64,000 nucleotides of DNA from a virus. The notes beneath the pieces are model-generated. The model ran no database searches, was not told the DNA's origin, and saw nothing but the letters and a program-made list of their open reading frames with translations. Below are positions 32,778 through 40,484 of this stretch, piece after piece. The position numbers and the translations under genes were made by a program. The first letter of the stretch is position 1. Each line of letters starts with the position of its first letter. The stretch is taken from positions 1-64,000 of the IMG/VR virus record IMGVR_UViG_3300046804_000816, one strand, 5' to 3'.

Positions 32778-32981
32778 ATGAGTGACACGAAAACGGTAGT
32801 GAAAAAGCTGGTTTCTTCGGTTGCAGATGCCAATGGTTATGCGTATACCGCAGGTTACCTTGAATCGCTGCTTGTAGAGATTATCGAGCGAAACGTCAAG
32901 GATAAAGACAAGCTCCAGCTGCTGCATGTCGAGCTTCTGATGAAGGCTATCGACGCCAAATTAGATAAAATGGCCGCTTGA
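32778..32981 (+). CDS. small helical early protein
   Basis: A 67-residue protein. ATG 32778 is chosen because GGAG lies ahead; the upstream ATG at 32757 coincides with the predicted transcription start. The sequence has a conserved-looking ANGYAYTAGYLESLLVEII block and a helical end. Its stop overlaps the -35 of the next promoter. Function unknown. Confidence 0.55.
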   Translation: MSDTKTVVKKLVSSVADANGYAYTAGYLESLLVEIIERNVKDKDKLQLLHVELLMKAIDAKLDKMAA

Positions 32982-33006
32982 CAACCGTCTCCGCCCGTGA
33001 TAGAAT
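32978..33006 (+). promoter_or_regulatory. early-type promoter
   Basis: TTGACA, 17 bp, TAGAAT. The -35 overlaps the stop codon of the previous gene. Confidence 0.83.
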
Positions 33007-33031
33007 ATGTTATATGATGAAAGGAAACGAA

Positions 33032-33271
33032 ATGGCTAACCTTACCGCTTATCAGGTTCTCCGCCTTATCGCCAACGCCAAGTTCCGTCAGATGGATTCC
33101 TACGATCTTCAGGCGTTCGCTGGCGTTGAGAACACCGATGCGCTGATTCACTACGCGGATGAAGCCTACGAAAAATATACGATCATTCTCGACGGTGAGA
33201 AAGTCTGTCTGGTCGACGAGTGGGGCTACGAGTCTCACTACGAGCTTGGCGAGAACGTTTTCGCTCGATAG
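33032..33271 (+). CDS. small early protein
   Basis: A 79-residue protein. ATG 33032 has AAAGGA 6-8 bases ahead. It has acidic and aromatic sequence with DEAYEKYTIILDGEKVCLVDEWGYE. No family recognised. It is the first gene of a tightly packed run of small genes (33032-34574). Confidence 0.55.
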   Translation: MANLTAYQVLRLIANAKFRQMDSYDLQAFAGVENTDALIHYADEAYEKYTIILDGEKVCLVDEWGYESHYELGENVFAR

Positions 33272-33280
33272 GGGTATATC

Positions 33281-33478
33281 ATGTCTATCAATGAATATGT
33301 CACATTGGCTGAGCGCATTGAGTCGCTGATTCGACGGACTGGGACTTACAATAAGTCCAAAGAGCGCATTCTCGAAGAGTTGCTCTTTATCGCGCAAGAT
33401 CTTCGCGCTCAGGCTGATTGGTTAGATGCGGCTATGGAAAAGGAGCTTTGCGATGAACGACACGTTTCTGCCCGCTGA
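33281..33478 (+). CDS. small helical protein
   Basis: A 65-residue charged helical protein (ERIESLIRRTGTYNKSKERILEELLF) with AGGGG before ATG 33281. It overlaps the next gene by 26 bp. A coiled-coil or dimer role is possible. Not recognised. Confidence 0.5.
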   Translation: MSINEYVTLAERIESLIRRTGTYNKSKERILEELLFIAQDLRAQADWLDAAMEKELCDERHVSAR

Positions 33479-33656
33479 TCCAGCGTCTTCGCGCGACGAG
33501 ATCGTCGAAGCATTGTATGAGCGCCTGAAGGAAGTGCGTCGAGCGAGCTTAGTCAAGTTTCCGCTCGAAGACGAATTTGAACTGGGTATCAACTGTCGTC
33601 TAGCCAACGAAGCTGAGTGGCTGGAAGATCTGCTCGACAAGATTGAGAGGAGCTGA
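33453..33656 (+). CDS. small acidic protein
   Basis: A 67-residue protein. ATG 33453 has AAAGGAG ahead. It has charged helices (DEIVEALYERLKEVRRASL) and an acidic middle. It overlaps the previous gene by 26 bp in another frame. Not recognised. Confidence 0.5.
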   Translation: MNDTFLPADPASSRDEIVEALYERLKEVRRASLVKFPLEDEFELGINCRLANEAEWLEDLLDKIERS

Positions 33657-33658
33657 CT

Positions 33659-34147
33659 ATGCCTAACTGGTGCCACAATATCTTTACGGTTTCGCACGAA
33701 GATCCCGCGATGATCACTAAGTTCGCGGAAGCTCTAAAGGCTGAGAATCTGTTCCAGACATTTGTTCCGCTCTCGACCGAAGAGTGGGAATATGGTACAG
33801 CCACGGAAGAGTGGGGCACCAAGTGGGACGTGACGTATGGCGATGTTTCTATCGAAGAAGATGGTAAGACTTGCCACGGCTGGTTTGAAACAGCGTGGGG
33901 TCCAGGCATTCGCGCATACGAAAAACTGTTTGATCACGGCTTCGACGTTGATGTTGTTTATCATGAGCCTGGAATGTGCTTCGCTGGTCGATTTACTTCG
34001 CCGTTCGATGACTACTGCGTAGAGTATGACTTCTCGAACGAGAACTGGCGCGAGGAAATCGACGACGATGAAATAGTCGATATGCTAGAACAAGAATACC
34101 AAAACTGGCTAGAGTGGCAGGAAGAAGAAAATCAAGAGGTGAAGTGA
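33659..34147 (+). CDS. Api92-like protein
   Basis: A 162-residue protein starting MPNWCHNIFTV. The Trp-Cys start, DPAMITKFAEAL, WGTKWDV and a C-terminal Glu-rich tail fit the Api92-like / DUF1281 ferredoxin-fold family found in phages and plasmids. The family has no known activity. GAGGAG precedes ATG 33659, and the stop overlaps the next start (TGATG). Confidence 0.7.
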   Translation: MPNWCHNIFTVSHEDPAMITKFAEALKAENLFQTFVPLSTEEWEYGTATEEWGTKWDVTYGDVSIEEDGKTCHGWFETAWGPGIRAYEKLFDHGFDVDVVYHEPGMCFAGRFTSPFDDYCVEYDFSNENWREEIDDDEIVDMLEQEYQNWLEWQEEENQEVK

Positions 34148-34347
34148 TGCCTTACGTTGAAGTAGAGATCGATCTTCACGACTTTGAAACAGAAGACTTG
34201 ATCAGAGAACTGAAGAATCGAAACCGTTACAATGAGCAAGACATTGATGTCTTATACAAGATTCGCTCAGCCTATATACTAGAGAAGCCAGAGCAGTTTC
34301 GTAAGACTTTGGAAAAGATTCTAGATGAGAATGGTATGCGTGTATGA
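34147..34347 (+). CDS. small acidic protein
   Basis: A 66-residue protein coupled by TGATG to the Api92-like gene. MPYVEVEIDLHDFETEDLIREL is a pattern found in short phage proteins. Ser and Tyr-rich C-terminal half. Function unknown. Confidence 0.5.
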   Translation: MPYVEVEIDLHDFETEDLIRELKNRNRYNEQDIDVLYKIRSAYILEKPEQFRKTLEKILDENGMRV

Positions 34348-34574
34348 CCGACGAAGAAATCGTAAAAGATCGTTTCGTGAAGTTCATCTACGAAACGATG
34401 GAACACATCGATCGTGGTACGCCTGGCGACAACGCCAGATTCATCACGAACGTGACTTTCGAAGTTATACTGAAAACGTGGGAAGACGTACACGGCGCAG
34501 AGAAGATGGCTGAATATTTCTATCAGATCGCGGACTCGCTGGTCGATAGGTCTAATCTGGAGAATCTGTTTTGA
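34344..34574 (+). CDS. small helical protein
   Basis: A 76-residue protein, ATGA-coupled to the previous gene. Helical and acidic throughout (DRFVKFIYETMEHIDRG, FEVILKTWEDVHGAEKMAEYFY). The next gene overlaps it (TTGA). Function unknown. Confidence 0.5.
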   Translation: MTDEEIVKDRFVKFIYETMEHIDRGTPGDNARFITNVTFEVILKTWEDVHGAEKMAEYFYQIADSLVDRSNLENLF

Positions 34575-35149
34575 TTATTGGCATCTGTGGATTGATCGGC
34601 TCGGGCAAAGGTACCGTAGCTGACATTCTAGAAGAGCATCATTGTTTCGATAAAGTATCGTTCGCAGATACGCTGAAGAACGCAGCCGCAACGATCTTTA
34701 GATGGGATCGTGCTATGCTCGAAGGCGATACCAAGGACTCGCGTGAGAAGCGCGAACAAGTCGACGAATGGTGGGCTGAGCGTCTTGGTATTCCCGACTT
34801 CTCGCCTCGTTATCTGCTTCAGTACATGGGCACCGAAGTGATGCGAAACAATCTCCATCCCGATATCTGGGTTCTATCGCTGGAACGTAAGATTATCGAG
34901 TGTGGTCCTGGCGACTATGTTGTGCCCGACGTTCGCTTTCCTAACGAGATCCGTATGATCAAGCGGAATGGCGGAAAGGTATGGCACGTTCAGCGTGGCG
35001 AGTTGCCTGATTGGTTTGGGCAGAATCCTTCGCACATTCACGCGAGCGAGACTTCGTGGAACAACGAGATATTCGACGCCACGATTTACAATAATGGCAC
35101 AATCGACGATCTAAAACTAACTGTTGACAACCTGCTCAAAGCGTGGTAG
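34571..35149 (+). CDS. 1: deoxynucleoside monophosphate kinase, T4 gp1 type
   Basis: A 192-residue kinase that phosphorylates dNMPs. The P-loop GLIGSGKGT lies at residues 7-15. KVSFADTLKNAA, DSREKREQ, LLQYMGTEVMR and VVPDVRFPNEIRMIKRNGG match the gp1 dNMP kinase fold. The start is TTG 34571, overlapping the previous stop (TTGA). Together with the reductase and thymidylate synthase it completes a phage dNTP supply set. It may accept modified dNMPs. The next promoter's -35 lies in its 3' end. Confidence 0.85.
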   Translation: MIIGICGLIGSGKGTVADILEEHHCFDKVSFADTLKNAAATIFRWDRAMLEGDTKDSREKREQVDEWWAERLGIPDFSPRYLLQYMGTEVMRNNLHPDIWVLSLERKIIECGPGDYVVPDVRFPNEIRMIKRNGGKVWHVQRGELPDWFGQNPSHIHASETSWNNEIFDATIYNNGTIDDLKLTVDNLLKAW

Positions 35150-35152
35150 AAT
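35124..35152 (+). promoter_or_regulatory. early-type promoter
   Basis: TTGACA, 17 bp, TAGAAT, at the 3' end of the dNMP kinase gene. Confidence 0.82.
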
Positions 35153-35175
35153 ATACTATGTAATGGAGAATGGTT

Positions 35176-35550
35176 ATGAATGTTGGCGAAGAAGTCACTA
35201 TCCGCGTTCGCGATCCGCGCGATCCCGCGGTTTTTGCTGCTGGCGTAGTACATACGATCAGCGAATATACTGGCAAGATCCTGCCTAATCCCAAGTGGGT
35301 ATCGAGCGACGTTATCTGCCTATCCACCGGCGATACGCTCTTTCCGTTCCGTATCATCGATCGCGAGCGTATCATCGATCTGGGTATTCCTGCGGCTGCT
35401 TCTTCTGCGCCGCGTACAGAAACGTTCATCGTGAACGGTTCAAAGCCTGGAACGACTTATACTGTAACACGCGATGGCTCTCACTGGAGCTGTACTTGTG
35501 TTGGCTTTGGTTTCCGCAAAGATTGCAAGCACGTCAGGGAGTGTAAGTGA
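35176..35550 (+). CDS. SWIM zinc-finger protein
   Basis: A 124-residue protein. ATG 35176 is chosen because GGAG lies 7 bases upstream. The C-terminus has a SWIM-like cluster SCTCVGFGFRKDCKHVRECK (CxC...CxH). The N-terminal part is beta-rich (VTIRVRDPRDPAVFAAGVVHT). SWIM fingers bind DNA or proteins. It is the first gene of a new early unit and is TGATG-coupled to the next. Confidence 0.65.
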   Translation: MNVGEEVTIRVRDPRDPAVFAAGVVHTISEYTGKILPNPKWVSSDVICLSTGDTLFPFRIIDRERIIDLGIPAAASSAPRTETFIVNGSKPGTTYTVTRDGSHWSCTCVGFGFRKDCKHVRECK

Positions 35551-35768
35551 TGACTGACATTGTTCAATGGCTACGCAACAAATCTAGCGAACATAACATG
35601 TATCGCTGCGATGAAGCCGCCGACCGCATTGAGCAACTGGAGGCGGCTTTGCGGGCGGTCGTAACAAACTGGGAAGTCCCAACATACGGGCATGATGCGG
35701 ACAAATTAGACAATGTTTTTGACGCAATAGAGTTAGCCCGCGCTGCGCTGGAGAATAAAAATGACTGA
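35550..35768 (+). CDS. small coiled-coil protein A of a duplicated pair
   Basis: A 72-residue protein, ATG coupled by TGATG. IVQWLRNKSSEH is followed by AADRIEQLEAALRAVV and a C-terminal ARAALENK. The next gene has the same RIEQLEAALR core and ARAALE end, so the two are tandem duplicates. Function unknown. Confidence 0.55.
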   Translation: MTDIVQWLRNKSSEHNMYRCDEAADRIEQLEAALRAVVTNWEVPTYGHDADKLDNVFDAIELARAALENKND

Positions 35769-35955
35769 GCGTTTACCACCAGATGTGTTCTATGAATACG
35801 ACGAAAAGAAAAGCGCATTTCTTCGTGATCGCATCGAGCAACTGGAAGCGGCGCTGCGGGTCATATGCGATGGCCCGCGTGATGCTGACAAATCTTACCC
35901 TGAATTGCTTGCGGAAGTACGTTGTGAAGCCCGTGCTGCGTTGGAGAAGAAGTGA
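35761..35955 (+). CDS. small coiled-coil protein B of a duplicated pair
   Basis: A 64-residue protein that overlaps the previous gene by 8 bp. It has the RIEQLEAALRVI core (residues 24-35) and an EARAALEKK end, like its neighbour. Function unknown. Confidence 0.55.
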   Translation: MTERLPPDVFYEYDEKKSAFLRDRIEQLEAALRVICDGPRDADKSYPELLAEVRCEARAALEKK

Positions 35956-36167
35956 TGGACACGGTTCGCATTGAATATATGATGGTGAACGGAGACGGCG
36001 CAGTCGTCATGAACTGGACTACCCATGCAGGATCTGTTCAGAACGATCCTCAGGTTTATGTTTCTCGCGCATACAGTATGCTAAACGCATTCAGCAACAA
36101 TCGCGATAGAGTTCGTGTTCGTGTTGTGAGCGAACAGACCAATCGAATAGTGGATATCATTCAATGA
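35955..36167 (+). CDS. small hypothetical protein
   Basis: A 70-residue beta-rich protein, TGATG-coupled. DTVRIEYMMVNGDGAVVMNW and RVRVRVVSEQTNRIVDIIQ are strand-like. The next gene overlaps by 4 bp (ATGA). Not recognised. Confidence 0.5.
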   Translation: MDTVRIEYMMVNGDGAVVMNWTTHAGSVQNDPQVYVSRAYSMLNAFSNNRDRVRVRVVSEQTNRIVDIIQ

Positions 36168-36598
36168 GTGATAAAGATCTTATAGAAGGAATCCATAAAG
36201 CATTCGAAGATATCGACGCAGAATATGCGAAGATGGCAGACGAGTGCGATCCCGATCTCAAACTGGCTGTGACTAAATGGGTTATGAAGCACATCGTCGA
36301 GCATGCGCGCGATGGAGGCACCTATCGCTATCTTATCTACGATCGTTTAGGTTTCGATGAATCTGCGTATGTTCCGCTCTGCTCTGATGGAATGACTATC
36401 AGCAACGAATTTGATTTATCGTTGAAGAAAACTGTTGCCGATTGTTTAGAAAGAAACGACGTCGAAGCAGCAAAGCGAGCATTAGGTTTCTGTGATGAGC
36501 CAGGATGCTATAACAAAGCCAGTTGCGGATATCCTGTTGGCGAAAAGCAATATCGATATTCCTGCGGTGATCACTACAGAATGTATGATAAAAAGTGA
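36164..36598 (+). CDS. hypothetical protein with C-terminal cysteine motif
   Basis: A 144-residue protein. Helical N-terminus, then CDEPGCYNKASCGYP and YSCGDHY near the end, which could bind zinc. The next gene starts at TGATG. Function unknown. Confidence 0.5.
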   Translation: MSDKDLIEGIHKAFEDIDAEYAKMADECDPDLKLAVTKWVMKHIVEHARDGGTYRYLIYDRLGFDESAYVPLCSDGMTISNEFDLSLKKTVADCLERNDVEAAKRALGFCDEPGCYNKASCGYPVGEKQYRYSCGDHYRMYDKK

Positions 36599-36813
36599 TG
36601 CGATACTACTCTTACAACGAATACGTTGAAGATCCTGATATCAACTCTGTGGTTACGGTATCAGAAGAAGACATTCGCAGGGACTATTGGCCATTCTGGT
36701 ATGGTAAGATGTGTGAGAAGTATGGAAAAGAGCATGTCGATGCAAATTACTCTTTTGAAGAATGTCTAGAAGATTGGATTGTTGTAAATTGGGCGTGGGA
36801 GGTGAATGAATGA
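36598..36813 (+). CDS. conserved T4-like phage protein
   Basis: A 71-residue protein, TGATG-coupled. YSYNEYVEDPDINSVVTVSEEDIRRDYWPFWYGKMCEKYGKEHV resembles a short protein conserved in many T4-like phages, with WxxxWYxKM...KYG and a C-terminal WIVVNWAWEV. Function unknown. The next gene overlaps it by 4 bp (ATGA). Confidence 0.6.
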   Translation: MRYYSYNEYVEDPDINSVVTVSEEDIRRDYWPFWYGKMCEKYGKEHVDANYSFEECLEDWIVVNWAWEVNE

Positions 36814-36962
36814 GACTGAAAGACTCGTACAATCAAATGCTCGATCATCTAGAAAAGGAAGTTGAGAAATTCATCCAGGATATTATTAGACTCGAGAAAG
36901 AAAATCTCGAACTGAAAGCGCGTGTGAAACAATTAGAAGAGGAACTGTCTAATGCTAAGTGA
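36810..36962 (+). CDS. 50-residue coiled-coil protein
   Basis: A coiled-coil microprotein (LEKEVEKFIQDIIRLEKENL...LKARVKQLEEEL), ATG coupled by ATGA. It ends 11 bp into the next gene. Short but well placed in the overlapping chain. Function unknown. Confidence 0.55.
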   Translation: MRLKDSYNQMLDHLEKEVEKFIQDIIRLEKENLELKARVKQLEEELSNAK

Positions 36963-37074
36963 TCTCGAACTTCTGGTCTGTCAGGATATGTTGGCTGCAG
37001 GCTATGATCCCACGTTGTGGGCTGATGTCGTGGAGTATTGGAATGAGTATCTGAATGTGGTGTATCTGGGCTAA
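36952..37074 (+). CDS. 40-residue acidic protein
   Basis: ATG 36952 with GAGGA ahead, overlapping the previous gene by 11 bp. It encodes 40 acidic and aromatic residues (LSDLELLVCQDMLAAGYDP...WNEYL). Placed in a chain of overlapping small genes, so probably translated. Function unknown. Confidence 0.45.
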   Translation: MLSDLELLVCQDMLAAGYDPTLWADVVEYWNEYLNVVYLG

Positions 37075-37204
37075 AGCTCTCGGCGAAAAGGCTGGAAACG
37101 ATGATAGAGAAGCAGACAGAATTGCACTCATTCGCACAGTCATCGTCTTGTGCTACATTATCACAAACATATTCATCGTCGCAGGAGTTATTAGACATTG
37201 GTGA
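37055..37204 (+). CDS. 49-residue membrane protein
   Basis: ATG 37055 overlaps the preceding gene by 20 bp. The 49 residues start WCIWAKALGEKAGNDDREAD and continue with one membrane segment (about residues 27-46). Similar short proteins with a WAKALGEKA start are found in T4-like phages. The stop overlaps the next GTG start. Function unknown. Confidence 0.55.
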   Translation: MWCIWAKALGEKAGNDDREADRIALIRTVIVLCYIITNIFIVAGVIRHW

Positions 37205-37437
37205 ACAAGCCACTAGAATGGTGGGTCGAATGGGTTTCGACAGCCATATTGATTATTGGGGTAGGCCTAACAGCATGGAACATATATCCGCTGAACATAT
37301 ATCTTTCGCTCGCTGGAAACGTGGGCTGGTTTGTTGTTGGCTGGATGTGGCGTAAATATTCACTCTTGACAATTCAGCTAATTGTTAGTATCATATATGT
37401 TGCTGGTCTGTTACAGCACTATGGAGTATGGTTATGA
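37201..37437 (+). CDS. small three-segment membrane protein
   Basis: A 78-residue protein. GTG 37201 overlaps the previous stop (GTGA) and has AGGAG ahead. Hydrophobic segments lie at about 12-32, 35-50 and 55-75 (VSTAILIIGVGLTAWNIYPLN, GNVGWFVVGWMWRK, LTIQLIVSIIYVAGL). This layout is common in T4-like phages. The next promoter lies inside its 3' part. Function unknown. Confidence 0.6.
   Translation: MNKPLEWWVEWVSTAILIIGVGLTAWNIYPLNIYLSLAGNVGWFVVGWMWRKYSLLTIQLIVSIIYVAGLLQHYGVWL
37366..37394 (+). promoter_or_regulatory. early-type promoter inside the membrane-protein gene
   Basis: TTGACA, 17 bp, TATCAT, 39 bp before the metallophosphatase start. Confidence 0.75.
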
Positions 37438-38099
37438 AGATTGGCATATTGTCCGATTTGCACATGTCGAGCGTTCGCCCTTGGGACTTTGAGCCTGAGG
37501 ACGATGTGTTTTATATTTGTGCTGGTGATATCAGCGAGCAACACTTTTTTCGTGAAGAGTTCATTCGTAAACACGCAGATCATATGTTCGCTATCCTCGG
37601 TAACCATGATTACTACGGCTCGACGTTCAGCGACGCATATATGCACTTGCTGACGCGGAATGTTGGTGATATCAAGATTGCTGGCGCTACGTTGTGGACC
37701 GATCTCTCGAAGCAACTCGACTGGGTTTATTATGTGAACGGGCTTATTGACTTCCGTTACATCAATGATCTCAATCAGGAAGACATGATCGAGACTCACG
37801 CCTATCACAAGAAGTTTCTGCTGACAAGCGAAGCTGATATCATTGTGTCTCATCATACGCCTTCGCGCCGATCTGTTCACGAACGCTATCAGGGCGATCC
37901 CGTCAACGTATGCTTTGCGAATGATCTAGACAAAGACATCTTTACAATGCGCAAGCCACCGAAGCTGTGGATCCACGGACACACGCACGATCGTTTCGAC
38001 TACATGATTGGCGATACGCGAGTGATCTGTCATCCGCGTGGTTATAAAGGTGAACACAGTGATCATGGTAGCTACAAGCCATTGATCGTGGAGATTTGA
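37434..38099 (+). CDS. metallophosphatase (calcineurin-like)
   Basis: A 221-residue metallophosphoesterase. Motifs: GILSDLHMS, GDISEQH, LGNHDYYG, SHHTPS and HGHTHDRFDY, the metal ligands of the family. Substrate unknown; phage members often act on nucleotides or RNA ends. ATG 37434 has GGAG ahead. The 37366 promoter drives it. Confidence 0.85.
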   Translation: MKIGILSDLHMSSVRPWDFEPEDDVFYICAGDISEQHFFREEFIRKHADHMFAILGNHDYYGSTFSDAYMHLLTRNVGDIKIAGATLWTDLSKQLDWVYYVNGLIDFRYINDLNQEDMIETHAYHKKFLLTSEADIIVSHHTPSRRSVHERYQGDPVNVCFANDLDKDIFTMRKPPKLWIHGHTHDRFDYMIGDTRVICHPRGYKGEHSDHGSYKPLIVEI

Positions 38100-38100
38100 C

Positions 38101-38631
38101 ATGAACAGATTTATTCTCGATAAAGATCCGCGCACTGCGGCTGAGTATCACTGCGACAAACACGTCGTCAAGATGATTCTCGAAGAGTCACAGATGCTAT
38201 CGACGGCGCATCGTATCATTGACGGCGTAGAAATTGTTGGCAAGTCTAAGACTGGTCGCAACGTGAAACGCTGGGTTCTGAACGATACTCGCAACGATAA
38301 GATCTATCAGGCTACACACGTCAACCACCCTTGCACCCAATGGTCGATGCAGACGAACAACAACTACACGTGGTCTGTGTTGTTATTGCGTTACTTGCTC
38401 GATGAGTATAAGTATCGCTACAACAAAGAACATAAATGCGAAGAGTTGTATCCTGTTCTAAGTCTGCTTCCCAGGAATATTAATATCGGACCGCTGACGC
38501 TGTTTCCGCAGGCTATGCCTGACGATTGTAAGCGCGATAATCCTGTAGACGGCTATCGCACATACTACATAGAACATAAGAAGCGATTCGCAAAGTGGAC
38601 AGGTCGTGAAATTCCAGATTGGTTTGTATGA
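38101..38631 (+). CDS. conserved phage protein (AEYHCDKHVVKM type)
   Basis: A 176-residue protein. The opening ILDKDPRTAAEYHCDKHVVKMILEESQMLSTAHR is conserved in T4-like phages; some databases place similar sequences near pyrimidine-dimer glycosylases, which I could not verify. The Cys/His/Lys cluster could be catalytic. GGAG precedes ATG 38101, and the stop overlaps the next start. Function uncertain. Confidence 0.55.
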   Translation: MNRFILDKDPRTAAEYHCDKHVVKMILEESQMLSTAHRIIDGVEIVGKSKTGRNVKRWVLNDTRNDKIYQATHVNHPCTQWSMQTNNNYTWSVLLLRYLLDEYKYRYNKEHKCEELYPVLSLLPRNINIGPLTLFPQAMPDDCKRDNPVDGYRTYYIEHKKRFAKWTGREIPDWFV

Positions 38632-39236
38632 AAAAGAATGATCATGTACTACATCCCCACATTCTAGTGGGTTCTGTATTCTCACCAGAAGAAATAGAAA
38701 AGATCCACGGATTGGTGGAGCAGTACGATCTGTATCATGGAAGGATCGGTGGGAAAGACACGCCGATTGAAGAAATCGAAAAGGTAAGAATATCAAACAT
38801 TCGATTCTTCGAAAGAAATGGCAAAGCCGTATTTGATACGGAGTGGATCTTTGATCGCGTTGATGATGTTATCAAGCAAGTCAACGAAATGTATTTCGAC
38901 TTCGAACTATACTCGTATCAGTCGTTTCAATATACGACGTATGAAGGAGAACGTAAGGGAACGTACAACTGGCACATGGATAGTTTCACTGGAAGAACGA
39001 AAGAAGAAGATGAACGATATCCAAGAAAACTATCAATGTCGGTTTTTCTAAACGAAGATTATGAAGGCGGAGAATTTGAAGTCTGCACGGGTAGTCAAGA
39101 AAGAGCTAAGAAGTTCAAAGGAAAACCCGGAGACGCAATTGTGTTCCCTTCCTTTATGATTCATCGAGTAGCCCCCGTGACCAAAGGAACTAGAAAGTCA
39201 TTGGTTGTTTGGGTTGAAGGGCCTAGATGGAAATAA
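38628..39236 (+). CDS. 2-oxoglutarate/Fe(II) hydroxylase (PKHD/PiuC-like)
   Basis: A 202-residue dioxygenase. YNWHMDSF gives the HxD pair. KLSMSVFLNEDYEGGEFE, FPSFMIHRVAPVTKG (distal His) and RKSLVVWVEGPRW are typical of PKHD-type hydroxylases. ATG 38628 overlaps the previous stop. It is the third 2-oxoglutarate enzyme in the window. Substrate unknown. Confidence 0.8.
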   Translation: MKKNDHVLHPHILVGSVFSPEEIEKIHGLVEQYDLYHGRIGGKDTPIEEIEKVRISNIRFFERNGKAVFDTEWIFDRVDDVIKQVNEMYFDFELYSYQSFQYTTYEGERKGTYNWHMDSFTGRTKEEDERYPRKLSMSVFLNEDYEGGEFEVCTGSQERAKKFKGKPGDAIVFPSFMIHRVAPVTKGTRKSLVVWVEGPRWK

Positions 39237-39251
39237 TAGTGGAGGACGAAC

Positions 39252-39470
39252 GTGTTTATCAAGCTAACAAATACAGTCGAGCAATACAAAGGTGATCCTA
39301 TCTGGATCAATGCAGACAACATAGTTGCTGTGTATGAATGGTCTAAGATTCCTGGTGGAAGCCTTGTCACGTTCATCTACGGTTCTACAGGCGTAACGTG
39401 GGAAGTCGAAGAAACTGCTGGACAAGTTCTAAAACTGATCGAGTTACATAATCAAATCAAAACGCGATAA
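39252..39470 (+). CDS. FlbD-like small protein
   Basis: A 72-residue protein from GTG 39252 (GGAGG ahead). The pattern IKLTNTVEQYKGDPIWINADNIVAVYEW...VTFIYGSTGVTWEVEETAGQVLKLI is that of the FlbD family and similar small phage proteins of unknown role. A ThyX gene follows. Confidence 0.55.
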   Translation: MFIKLTNTVEQYKGDPIWINADNIVAVYEWSKIPGGSLVTFIYGSTGVTWEVEETAGQVLKLIELHNQIKTR

Positions 39471-39482
39471 GGTACATACATC

Positions 39483-40169
39483 ATGAACACCGCGAAGATT
39501 ATTGGAATTACCAAGCCTACTGGTATTTGGATAGATCATCTGAAGCCAGATGAACTTATCGCTTATGTTGCGCGAGTGAGTAATCCAGGCAATCAAATGA
39601 ACACTGAGACTGCGCCGAAGCTGCTACGCTATCTTGCGAAGCATAAGCATTGGTCGCCGTTTGAGATGGTCAACATTGTGATGGAAATCGAAACGACACG
39701 CGACATTGCTCGTCAGATTCTTCGTCATCGTTCATTCTCATTCCAAGAGTTCTCACAGCGTTATGCTGATCCTACCAAAGATCTTGGCTTTGAACTTCGT
39801 GAAGCTCGCTTGCAAGATACGAAGAATCGTCAGAACTCGGTAGAGATTAGTCCTGCAGAAAGCGAGAGTGCAGCTAATCTCATCAGCGAATGGGAGGACT
39901 ATCAATCGACAGTCCTTGACGAAGCTAGAATTGCGTATGCTTGGGCTATTCAGAACGGTATCGCCAAGGAACAGGCTCGCGCTGTTCTACCTGAAGGCTT
40001 GACTGTTTCCCGTATGTACATGAACGGGACGCTGCGTTCCTGGATCCATTACTGTGAGCTGCGTATGGCTAATGGCACCCAGAAAGAGCATCAGCTCGTA
40101 GCTAAGTCTGCATGGGAACAAATCGTGAAAGAATTTCCTTCCCTTGAGCAAATCCTAGAAAATAACTAA
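39483..40169 (+). CDS. thyX: FAD-dependent thymidylate synthase
   Basis: A 228-residue flavin-dependent enzyme that makes dTMP from dUMP. The signature RHRSFSFQEFSQRY (residues 81-94) is the ThyX motif. The C-terminal half has GLTVSRMYMNGTLRSWIHYCELR, matching the ThyX active-site region. It adds to the phage dNTP supply (NrdJ, dNMP kinase). The stop overlaps a CTAAATA element. Confidence 0.93.
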   Translation: MNTAKIIGITKPTGIWIDHLKPDELIAYVARVSNPGNQMNTETAPKLLRYLAKHKHWSPFEMVNIVMEIETTRDIARQILRHRSFSFQEFSQRYADPTKDLGFELREARLQDTKNRQNSVEISPAESESAANLISEWEDYQSTVLDEARIAYAWAIQNGIAKEQARAVLPEGLTVSRMYMNGTLRSWIHYCELRMANGTQKEHQLVAKSAWEQIVKEFPSLEQILENN

Positions 40170-40181
40170 ATAAAGGATAAG

Positions 40182-40415
40182 ATGCCAAAGTACACATTCG
40201 AGAATACTGAAACAGGCGAAGTCTACGAAGACTTCATGAGCATCTCTGCGATGGAAACCCTTCTCGCGGAAAATCCTCACATCAAACAAATCATCGGCGC
40301 TCCCCTTATTGTTACGGGCGTAGCTTCTGGTCGTAATAAGCCAGACAGCGGATTCCGTGACATTCTGAAGACTATCAAGAAGCGTCATCCACGTTCAACT
40401 GTCAACACATTCTAG
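40182..40415 (+). CDS. conserved small T4-like protein
   Basis: A 77-residue protein. MPKYTFENTETGEVYEDFMSISAMETLLAENPHIKQI and a C-terminal FRDILKTIKKRHPRSTVNTF are typical of a short FmdB-like phage protein, although the zinc Cys residues of FmdB are absent. AAAGGA precedes ATG 40182. Function unknown. Confidence 0.6.
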   Translation: MPKYTFENTETGEVYEDFMSISAMETLLAENPHIKQIIGAPLIVTGVASGRNKPDSGFRDILKTIKKRHPRSTVNTF

Positions 40416-40484
40416 GAGGTAACACGGTCCAGAACTCGTTCTCGTTTTCGTAATGTTCCCTACAACAACAACAGCGGAGCAGAT